DNA from: Limnoperna fortunei
Taxonomy: Eukaryota; Mollusca; Bivalvia; Mytilida; Modiolidae
Direction: 5' to 3'
DNA length: 64,000 nt
Assembly: GCA_944474755.1 (NCBI GenBank)
Contig: OX104112.1
Coordinates: 63,705,640 to 63,769,639 of the forward strand
Part shown: positions 45,901-57,900 of the stretch, piece by piece
Position numbering within the stretch: position 1 is the first letter of the stretch
Layout of the letters: each line of letters starts with the position of its first letter
The notes under the pieces: generated by a model
What the model was told of the DNA's origin: nothing
Seen by the model: the letters and a program-made list of their open reading frames with translations, nothing else
Databases searched by the model: none
Program-made: the position numbers and the translations under genes

Positions 45901-48900
45901 GTACTTAGAATTTTACTTTTTCTTATGTTATTAACGACAACATTATCTTCAGTGTACATGATAACATCTGACATTTCGACATTTATTGATACGTCATAAA
46001 AGGCAAAGGTTGCCATTTTGTTAATTAGGAATTAACTACAACAAATATTTTCTCCATCGGGGGATGACAAAAATTTCCGTCACATTGTATAATACGCGTA
46101 TCGGATCTAATTAAATGTGCACAACGGAAATTTTGTTAGTTATCCCTCGATGGAGAAAATATTTTTTGTTCTCAATACTTATAAATTAATTCAAGCAATT
46201 AAAAAAAAACTTATAATTTTTATTTTTTTAACTTGACATTTTTGCAAAAGATATCAACACAAAAACTGTTAGCTTCCCGCGCAGTTATATATGACATCAA
46301 AGTGCGTGTGTCTTCATGACGATAATTTGTTTTCCATCCTCTGACAGAAAATATTTTCCACTCAATCAAAAGTCAGTATTCTCGCAAAATTTCTCGCATA
46401 ATAACGTCATCTGCTGTCTTTTATATAAGACTTTTCGTGAAACTTTATAAAGACATTGAGTATCGATAAATAGAAGACTTAATATTCTAAAGCTTTTTCA
46501 AAAGGTGTTTTTAACTAAATGTATTTCTCCTTCGGTAGGTCACAGCTATTTCATACCTGGTTTGATATGTCGTAAACAATAATATAAACATCGACATGTG
46601 TGTAAACATTTCGTGAACAAGGTATATAATCTTCAATTCTTTCCTCTCTCTGCAAAGACAAAATGCCGACTATAAATTATTTTATAGAAATTTCGTATTT
46701 AATGAATGATTTTGACAAAAGTATTTTTATAAACTTCCATGTTTCTAGTGTAATATTTTGAGCCTTGATTGGGCAGTTTTTTGTGGCGTCTGTTCCCAAA
46801 CCCTCTTTTTTCGATGGTTTGTAAAGGCGTTAACTATATTCTACGTCACTTTTAATTTCAGTGCGTTTTTTATTTTCTGTGTTTAGTTCATTGTGTTCAG
46901 AATACCTCCTTGAACATTTCAGAGATTGGTTTAGCTTAGCGGGTCAAAGGGTATCAGCGTGTGTTTAAATACATGATATGTATGTTGGTTTAACTTTGTT
47001 ATGGTTCTGTTTCTTGACCTGATAACGAATAGAGTATGATCTCGAATAAAGCCGCAAGCTTTTAGGTAAATCACAGTTTATTATCACGACTGTAATCTGT
47101 GTGTGGACAACTGGTTGATACCTTAGATTATACCTTGATTATATTATGATATGAAGATGGCGGACTGAGTGAACGCACTGTGGGTCGACAGGGGAAATGT
47201 GGTGTGTTTTAGGGGTATTCGTGAACTCTAATATAGCAATGAGGTGTTAAATTCTGAAAAGTGAATCAATTGAATGGGAAATAAGCATAAGAAGAATAAC
47301 AAACGAAACAGGAGTTTAAATACAAATTCAGGTTTGACTCCCCAGAGTAAACAAACAGTCAACATGGCGGTGATGAACCAAAATGTTTCACAGACATTGA
47401 GTCAAGCCCATGATTCTTTATATCAAATACATAACATCTCTAATATTGGCGGCAACCCAAATGACAGTACATGTATGTTCCCACCACCTAGGCCATCCAT
47501 AATACAAATAACACCCGGACCAACTCAACACCCCCCTTTTTTCCAAACTGGATACGAGCCACCGAGACAAAGCTCCCCGGCTTTACCAATAGCGTCACAA
47601 GTTCAGTTTAGCAGACCGATCGTGGACACACCTTCATGTAATGCACAATCTACTGTGCAACAGGAAACTAATCTACACAACTTTCCAAACACTATGGGTC
47701 ATTCGAGTACACCCCAAAACATGTCAGTTATGTTCGATATGTTGTTTTCAACACTCAACATTTTAAACCAGCCATTTGACACTTTCCAAATCCAAACTAG
47801 TCAACAGATCTCGAAACTACAAATGCTTGAAAATATAGATCGAAGATTGTCTACACTCGAAAGCGGACTAAATGAAATTAAACACGACATGCAAGCAATG
47901 AAATTGACTATACGTGAACATGACAAAAAACTATAATCGGAAGAACTAAACTATCATGAACTGGGAAATAGAATAGATGGCTTTGATCAAGACCGTGTTT
48001 ATCTTCTTCAGGAAAGCGAAAACATGCGTGAAGAACTTTTGCGTCTTCAAACAAGGTCCATGAAATATAACCTCATATTTGAGGGCCTTCCTGAGGTCGA
48101 AGGTGAAGTAACAGAGACTGTAGTAAAAACTTTTATAAAAGAAACTCTCAAAATAGGCGATGAGATAGTGTTTCAAAATGTACACCGTCTTCGAAAGATT
48201 TCCGACCGTTTCCCTAGAGCCATAGTTGCACGTTTTTCCCGATACTCCGATCATGAGAAGGTCCTTCAAGCGCTACCTCAAACCCTTAAGGGTACATCGT
48301 TTAAAGTATATCAACAGTACCCTAAGAAAATAGCTGACAGGCGAAAGGCATTGTACCCGAAATTAAAGGAATACAAGCGACAAGAACGCCGAGCCAAAAT
48401 TGTAATCGACCAGCTCTACGTTGATGGAGTGCACTACCCGAATGGTGATCCGCCCATGGCAATGCATCAAATGAGAGGAAGAAGGGACATGCCCGTCTAG
48501 GCCAACGCATCAGAGAGTTGTAAAATTGTAACAAATAAACTATCTTGTACATTTTTAAATGTTTGTGGCTTAAAAAATAAACTGTTATTACCAGATTTTA
48601 CCAATGAGTTACACAAATATGACATTATTTTCCTATGTGAAACTAAACTAGATGATCTTGATGTAATACAAGTGCCAAATGGCTACTCATACTTTTTGAA
48701 AAATAGAAAACAATTTAAAAGAAAATCAGGTGGTTTAGCAATTCTGTTTAAGAAAAAAATTGAAAATGAAATTACACTTATCTCAAGCAACTGTCAATTT
48801 GTTCAGTGGATACAATTATCTAAAAAAATTTCAGGTGTAGAAGATTTAATTATTGGGTGTGTATATATACCCCCGAGCAATCAAAGTATTCTTCAAATGA

Positions 48901-51900
48901 AGCTTTTGATGAATTAGAAGAAGAGATAATTACAATGTCAAAGAATTCTAAATTTATTTCTTTAATTGGTGACTTTAATGCCAAAAGTTCAATACTAGAT
49001 GACTACATCGTACCAAACGATGATTTGTTAGAATTATAAGATTTTGATAACGATCCAGATTTTTTGAATGATTTGTTCCGACTTTGAAAATTTACCTAAG
49101 TATGGAATTTCTCTTAAACGTTTTTCTGAGGATAAAAGTCGTCCAAATAAATATGGACATTATGGACTTAATTGTTCAATGTACATAGCAAACTCACGAC
49201 TTGGTTTGGATAAAAATGTTGGTAGAAATACATGTAAAGATTGTACATTGATAGATTATCTTATTGTCACATCGAATCTTTTCCCAGTGATTTCAGAATT
49301 TGAAATTATAGACTTTAATCCACTTTTCTCCGATGTACACAATCAAATGCGTTTTACTATAGAGAATGCGGTACAATGTAAACACGCTCTTAGTACCGTT
49401 AACACGAGTTATGACCGTAGCCAAACGAACCCACCAATTGTAAGCTGGAACTCGTCCAAGTGTTACGAATTCAAGCGTATACTACTTGTAGAGAACGAGG
49501 TCAAAATAAGTGACCTCGAATAGAAGTTAGAAAATTTTATAAACCAAAATGACGTAAACAACAATGAACTAAATAGCATTGTTGAAGATATTGCAAAATT
49601 GTTTGTAAATTGTGCAAGTTCTGCTTTTGGTCACAGAAAAGGCAAACCCCGTGATGAGGGCGGAAAACCATGGTTTACAAAACAATGTGATTTAAAGAGA
49701 CAAGCTTTTAATAAAGCGAGAAAAAATTATAACAAAGTTAAAAACGATGAAAATAAGAGCCAAGTAAACCGGACTTCGAAATCTTACCGTCAAGAAGTTG
49801 ATATGTGTTACAAAAAAAATATAATAAAAAATGCGAAAAAGAAATGCGTCAAATGTCAAAGACAGATTCAAAGTCTTTATGGAGGTTGTTAAATAAATAT
49901 TCTGGACAAAGTATGCAAACTCCAGAAATTGACCTTAACAATTTCTATGAATATTTTAAAAATCTGAACTCAGGCGAAACTGAAGAGTTCTCGATAAACG
50001 AAAATATAAATGTAGACCCAATGTACGATGTAATACTAAATTCTGAAATTACAGAAAAAGAAGTTGATGATAATATTAAGTTGTTAAAAAATAACAAAGC
50101 TGCAGGATTTGATAAATTGTAAATGAATACCTTAAAGCTTCTACACCTAGACTCAGTAAACTTTATTGTAATCTATTTAATATAGTATTGAATACAGGTA
50201 TGATCCCTGAAAGCTGGTCTATTGGTGTTATACAACCTATTTATAAAAACAAAGGTGATCCAAAAGACCCAGATAACTACATAGCTATCACACTCGCCAG
50301 TTGCTTAGGAAAACTGTTCACTTCAATTATTAATAAAAGACTCAATATACTTGCAGATGAAATAAACCTTATTTCTGAATGTCAAACCGGCTTCAGAAAG
50401 GGGTATTCTACTTTAGACAACATTTTTTCGTTACATTCTTTGATTTCTCTATATTTTTCTTTTGGCAAGAAACTTTTTTGCTCATTTATAGATTTTCGAA
50501 AAGCTTTTGATACGGTTTGGAGATACGGATTATGGCAAAAATTACAAACTTATGGTATTAAAGGTAAATGTTTTAATGTTATTCATAACATGTATGAAAA
50601 TATTAATTCTTGTGTAAGAAACAAGAGACATCACTCAGATTTTTTTCCATGTTTTTGAGGTGTTCGTCAAGGAGAGAATTTATTTCCATTTCTTTTTGCT
50701 CTTTTTCTTAATGATTTAGAAGACTTTTTCAGGAGTCTAGGTGGAATTTCGTTAGAAGATTTACAATCAAAACTACAAGAGCATACAATTTCAATGTATT
50801 TCGAATTATTTATTTTATTGTATGCTGATGATACTGTATTATTTGCAGAAACATGTGAGGCTTTACAACATAACTTAGATATTTTAGCATATATTGTGAT
50901 ACATGGAAATTGTTTATTAATTGTGCAAAGTCTAAGATTGTTATTTTTAGCAAGAGGAAATATAGAAATCTTCTCGAATTTAAAATTCATAACGAAACAA
51001 TTGATATAGTAGATTCTTATACATATTTAGGATTGGACTTTAATTATAATGGATCATTTGTAAAAGCAAAGCAAAAGCTCATTACCCAGGCTAGACGAGC
51101 TTTATTCTCTGTTTATAAAAGAATTAGAAATCAACCCATTCCTATAGACCTCCAGTTAAAATTATTTGATAATTTAGTCGAACCTATTCTGATTTATGGT
51201 TCTGAAATTTGGGGGTTTGAAAATATATCTGAACTGGAGAGGATACATTTACAATTTTTATAAAAGATATTGAATGTAAGAATATCTACTCCAAGCTACA
51301 TGGTTTATGGGGAACTCGGTTGTTTCCCTCTTTCAGTAAAAATTAAAACGAGAATGGTATCTTTCTGGAATAGGTTGATAAGTTGTGAAAACAAACTCAG
51401 TTCCATAATATACAATCTGATGTTTAAATTACAGAGTGAAGGTTTTTGTAATTTCAAATGGGTTAGCTATGTGCAATCGATTTTTAATGAAGTAGGTTTG
51501 CCTTATGTATTTGATTCTCAACTTTCTTTAATGGTAAAAATTTAAAGGATATTATTAGACAAAAGTTGCATGATTTGTTTATTCAAAAGTGGTTTTCTGA
51601 TATTGAAAATTCTTCGATTTATTTTTTCAAAGTTATCAAGAATGAGTTTAAGCTAGAAGAATATTTGTAAAGACTATGTTCTCAAGATAGATTATTTATT
51701 TCTAAACTTCGTACATCAAATTTAAAGCTACCAATTGAAACAGGTCGATGGAATAAAATTCCAAAAGAACACAGGTTATGTAATTTTTGCAGCGAAGCTG
51801 TGTGTGACGAATATCACATTTTATTTATTTGTAATTATGACACTACATGTATCTCTAACTTAAGGGAAAAAAATATTCCAAAATACTATTGGAACCCACC

Positions 51901-54900
51901 AAATGTACATAAAATGGCAGGTTTATTTTCTTTATGAAACACTAAAATATTATCAAAACTGTCAATTTTTATAAGAAAAATTTCAACATTATTATAACCT
52001 TTTATGTATTGTACCCTGCGATTCATAGTGTGTATTTCTCAATTCGCCATATATGTATATATGTTTTGTTTACGTTTGTACCTCATGTTGCACTGTATTG
52101 TGTCTGAGCGTTGAAATAAAGTTCTGTAATAATAGAACTATCTTATTCGACATTCAAAAGATACAAAAAGTGTGTAAATATTTCACGCGTCATTTTAGCA
52201 TTTACAAGTAAATATTTATAGAACCTTACAAAATGAATTCGAACTTTTTCTCCATCGGCGGTTTTTACAGTAGTGATTGCCTGCAAAGAAAAAGGAGCAG
52301 AGTCATTAAATACCGGTACTCTATGAAGCCGGTGATGTCGTTGGAAATCCAAAACAATACATTAAAAAATACTTGCAGCCCCATCCTTATAAAATTATAA
52401 ATATTTAAGGTCTTTCCCACTTCCAGTGCGAAGACCTTATTGTTTTTGCTTCGATAAATTTTTTTTTCTTTTGTTTTCCTCCAACTTCAAAACCAAACAG
52501 TTTAAAACTACGCGACATATCATTTTGGTCTTTCACGACAAATTTTGGGCACTGATAGTCTATTCGGAATTCACCCTGAGTTGCAAGCGGTATCCCCTGA
52601 ATGTTTCAAGGAATCCGCTTATCATAAAAACTCACAAACCACAAATGGAAATCACAAAAGGTCTTCACTACTTGTCGTCCTATGACATGTCCTAAAAGAA
52701 AATCTCAACGTTAAAGGTCAGAAGTGACCTCGACCTTAGGCCTCTTATCTTGTTATCATTACAACTCAAAAACTATAAAAGATAGAAGAAGACAATAAAT
52801 GGGGAAAATACTCCTTTCATCAAGACCCTCATCTGGTATGCTTAGTCTGAAACTGTGCGATGAACCGTTGTCGATTAAGAGCCCTTGACTCATTTCGGTT
52901 AATCAGTTTTTGCCATGCAACATGAAAACTGTTAGAGATAATATAGTAAACATATAGGTGAAATATGATCACCAAGTCAAGGCTTTCAATTTGAGCCCAT
53001 TTTCAATTACGGGTCAAGGTCACACCATAGCAACAAGTTAACCATTACAAAAAGTCTGATGAAAATTTGTTTTTTACATAAATCTGGGAAAGACCTTTCT
53101 AATTGTTCGTCAACAATTAGCCCTATCATGTATGTGTTTCTTGTTGACAGTTGATGTATTCCGTCAAGCCTTAACATCATATGTAATGGATGCTGACAAT
53201 ACTATGACCTCTGATTATAGTTTCCTTCAAACAATCTCCAGATGTTAATAAAATGTCATCAAAGATGTTAGTGCTATTACACATATGTATAGGTGTATAA
53301 GTAAGTGGCAATATTGATAAGGTTACAATCAATATATATACAAAAAGCAATTTTAAAATAAATAATACGACACGTAATGCTACATGAATATTCGGAGACC
53401 AAGGATGTTTCTGGTCTACACTCCTTTAATTTTTCATAATACCTTCGGAAATAATGTTCCAAATGTTTTTATCCAAAAACTTTCTTTTTCTTTTCTGTTT
53501 GTCTGTCAACCTTGGGTTATGGTCTATTAGGATCACTCTAAGTTTATTAAAAATTTAATTTATTGCAGTACCGTGCGTACGTAGATGCCTATTAAGGGGT
53601 AAGTTGGGTTTGCATCTTGTGTCGCTTCTGTGCCCATTCACAGACGAATGAATGCAAACGAATGAATGGGCACAGAAAAGCTCATTACCACATTTTCAAT
53701 TCAAGAAAAGACTATGCAATTGCATCCTCACAAGTCAGGGTTTCTGTGTCCACATGTGTTCGTGGACACAAGTGGACACAGAAACCCTGACTTGTGAGGA
53801 TGATGCAATTGGAGTTAATCCTACTCTTTGCAATAACAGTATTTTGTAAGTAAAATATTCTTAAATGTGTTTTGTTATATTGTTAGGATATTTACGTCTT
53901 ATTTAAAATTGTTACATATTTCTGAGATCTAATCAGCAAATAAACAGGCCACACAACCTTGTCCCCTGTCTGAACCCAGATGTATCCGCCGTGTTAAAAA
54001 TTGTAAAATCAGCGAATTTCAAATGAAATGGGAAGTATAAAGATCAGCAATTAAAGTGTTAAAAATATGAAAACTAAAAACCTAAATGTGTCTACTTTGT
54101 GTATATATTTGCAAAACATAGTTAATAACAGCTGTATTTATGCAATTCACGTTAGACGTGAAACATAATTGACTATTTTGCATTGAAACAATGTAACCAG
54201 ACGGCAGAAAATAAGGCCTTTTTCAAACAAACTGGGAAGTATTTTGCAGGTAATTTAAACTGATAAAATGTATATCATTCAAAAGATACGAGCCTGTAGA
54301 ACCAGGAACAATGTGCAAAACATATATATTTTATTTATTTAACAAGATATCTGCATGTTTTTTAAATCGTCCTCATGCTTTCTATTGAGTGGAAAATCCA
54401 ATAGTACGTCACACAAGTCACGTGATATTGCTTATAGTTGTATATGGATGCAATTTCTTAATGCAATGAATGTAAAAATATTTACTAAGCTGTTTAAAAA
54501 AATTCCAAAATGTTATCTTTCAAGATCTGAGAAAAATTGTATCCCTTCTTTAAAATCTAATTCGTGCAGGATAGTTTGTTTGTTTGAATGGTGTTTAACG
54601 ACACTCGCAGCACTTTTCAGGTATATCATGGCGTCCAGTTTTTATTGGGGAAGGAACTCGGAGAACCCGGAAAAAAAACCCGACCTTCGGTAGGAAAAAA
54701 ATCATGCAGGAATTTACAAAAATTGCAACCACTATTGACCCAACAGAACACACCGTAGATACTCACTGTTATCTTAGTGTAGGGTACACAATCTGGTAAC
54801 ATGTTACTGGTACACATTTACTACCGTTATATCAAAAATATTGTTCAAAGGATGGCGAGGGCGTCGGTGGCCGAGTGGGTAAGGGAGCTCGCCTGCTATT

Positions 54901-57900
54901 GGTCACGTGGTGTTTGGGTTCGAGTCTCACTGTAGGCAGGGTGCGCTCGACTACAATCTGAATTGACAAGAATTGCCAGTTTTCTTACAGTGTTTTCCTC
55001 CTCCAATAAAAACTGGACCCCATGATATAGATCAAAGGATGTCAGTCGAGAACGTAGGTGTGCTGCTGCAACTGAGTCCGCACTCTGACTTGAACACCCT
55101 TTGTCATATTAGTTTGAAATTTTGTCAAATACGCTTTACAAATCTATTTGTATCCACAAATGTCAAAAAAGATGAAGAGTAAGTTTAACATATTTTATGG
55201 CTTTTTTGTTTATTATATTGATTTGTACTAGATCGTTAAAAAAATTGCGAGCATAATACTGACCTCTTGAACTCCTGAGCTGGAATTAGAACCAGTCAAA
55301 AATTTCTTTTCCTAAAAGAAATTTGCATCAATATATATTATCATCTATGCAGTACACATGACTTAACTAAGGCATGCTGTAAAACTATATAATATAACAT
55401 TTGCCTCATTTAATTAATATAATCAAATTTTTGACAGGCAAAGTAAACCATTTATGATGAAGTTAACAATACGCATAATATAAGGTTTTATTTAAGTGCC
55501 GGTAACAATTTCCAGTTAGTTCATGGCAGGCAAATCCGAACCTAACCCCACCTCCCTCCCTTCACCAAACAGAAAACAAAACAACAGACTAAGAAACATT
55601 GATTTATATGTATTCAATAATGTGGGTCTCATTTTGGTGGATTTGCATTCAGCAACAATTTTTATGCTTAGAATTTGAACTGTCATTTGCCTTCGATTCT
55701 ATAATTTGGTTTGTGCATAAATTTTTATTATCTTTATTATTGAACTCGTTTTCATATTTTTTTTATAACAATATGTGCCTCTGACAAGCGACGAAAGTAA
55801 GCAAAGATTTAACAAATTCACAATTTTCTTTTTAATCACATTTGGTGGCGCATGAGCGCAATTATCGGCCGTGGTGGAGAAGCCCGACATCTTTTCGATG
55901 GCGAATATATGATCTTACATTGGAACGAGTGGGATTATCGGATTTCTCCAATCGAGATATTTTTAATTTCCATACTTTAACTATCGAGATTGGAGAAATC
56001 CGTTAATCCAAGGGTACTAATGTAAGATTCTGTTTCTCTAATTTGAAAAAGTTGTTAACATGCAAAATGAAGTAAAATTTCCCCAACCTCGTTTTTACGT
56101 TTATGACCTGATCATCGCGTTAAATGGAATGTGATTTGTTTATGACGTCATTAGTTCTTATTATGACGTTATTATTTTTAACCAATCAACTGCTGAGAAC
56201 CATATATTCACTAGTGACGAGAACTATTTTTCCACACCGGTCAAGCGGTTTGAATAAAACACCAACCGAGCTTAATTATAAAGTTTAAAAATGGCAGAGC
56301 ATGGAACTTTTAATAAGGTAGTAAAAATGTGCCATATGATATAACAGGAATTTTATTCAGATTGTTTAGAAATGACAACAGCTAGCGAGATATGGCAAAA
56401 GCTAACGGGAAATTCAGCTTGTGTAAAGAACTGATGATTTAATCATAATTTTGTTTACAGTTGGTTTTTAAAGTTTCTATAGTGTGATAAGTTCTACTCA
56501 ATATACATATTCATGAATTATAATACAACACCTTGAGAAAATATCAACATAATTTTAATTGTTCACTTATATAAAGTGTTGGCGCTAAATTTAAGAAAAA
56601 CTTATTTTAAAATAATTGGATACTGTTCAATGACCTTTATAAATAATATTACTAACCTCTCTTTATTTACACTATAAAAAAAGTCAAATAATTATAATTA
56701 TATAATATTTGTAACTATTGTTATTATTACGATATTATTTTAAGTTTAAATTTTTTCGCGTTATTATCCACAATATAAAAATAACTCACAAACAAATAAG
56801 AGAATAACAGCAGATGTTAAACAAATCTTCTATTAGAAATAAACTAAATAACATCAACACTTTTCTTAATAGTTGTCGAGTGTTCAAGCTAGACTGATCG
56901 AGTGACGAGGAGTACACGCCATGACAACCGAGAATGGGTCTGCCCAGCCAGCTTCACGACAACGGCATCCGAGCGTCGACATCCTGAGATTAACTTTCGA
57001 CAAGTGGTACTATAAATGTATATTAAAAAAACGCGTATCATTGCCGATATTAGGAAATCAGGCAGAAATCAGGCCATGGTCATATTATAGATAGAATATT
57101 AAATGATGTGTAAAAAGGAGAACGAAGGTTGTTCTTGTGTGATTTTGCGGTTTGACAGGGCGAGAATTTATCTTCATTACTCTTTACGGTCTTTTTATCA
57201 GACTTGAGAGTTATTTTTCGCTGTAATAATATTTCTGGCCGCCAGACAGAATCACAAAACTTGCTTCTTTATGCTGATGACACTATTGTATTGGCAGAAT
57301 TGTGATGTGAAAAAGTGTTTAAAAGTTTTTAGGGAATATTGTTATTTATGAGATCAGAGAATGTTGAAAAAGTCATGTTTTTTGTTAAAGAAAATATAAT
57401 GGTAAAACTTAATGTAGTTGTATATTATATGACAGGGTCTGCTCATCAATGTTGTCCCAATTATAGATATTGCGGTCGGTTGTTTACGTACAACGGTAAA
57501 TTCTCAGAAGCAAGAATAAAAACTTACTCAGCAAGGACAATGAGAAGTTTTTGCTTTTCATAAAAAAAAAATCCGTAATATGGCCGTAATCTACATTTTC
57601 GATTATTATACTCATTCGTTGGGTCAATTTTATCATATAGGTCGGAAATTTGGGAATACGAAAATACCATAGCAACTTAGAACAGTTACTAACAAGTGTT
57701 CCCCGTTCGAAATAACATGGTCGATGGTGAAACTGGCAGATTTCCGCTAAAGATTGCCAAGAAAATTAGAATGCTGAGTTTTTTGTTCAAGTTATTATTA
57801 AGCGAGTAAAAACTATCAAGTATTATGTATAGATTATTATTTACAACTTACAATCAAAATGGTTCTCCTTTATACATTCTTTATTAAACTATGTTGGTTA

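Larger units (their letters stand above)
46930..52138 (+). mobile_element. Nearly full-length non-LTR retrotransposon (LINE) inside gene B intron 4
   Basis: The element includes ORF1, the broken ORF2 and a 3' UTR that ends near AATAAAGTTCTGTAATAATAG at about 52115-52135. The 5' limit is uncertain, somewhere between 46700 and 47270. I could not find a convincing target-site duplication. L1/Tx1-type ORF1 plus an APE endonuclease and a C-terminal Cys/His motif indicate an APE-type LINE; I cannot name the clade. Confidence 0.7.

Noticed and set aside
45501..46016. Minus-strand frames of 75 and 60 codons, one with two hydrophobic stretches
   Set aside because: They lie in gene B intron 5, have no counterpart in gene A and no splice support; too short to call.
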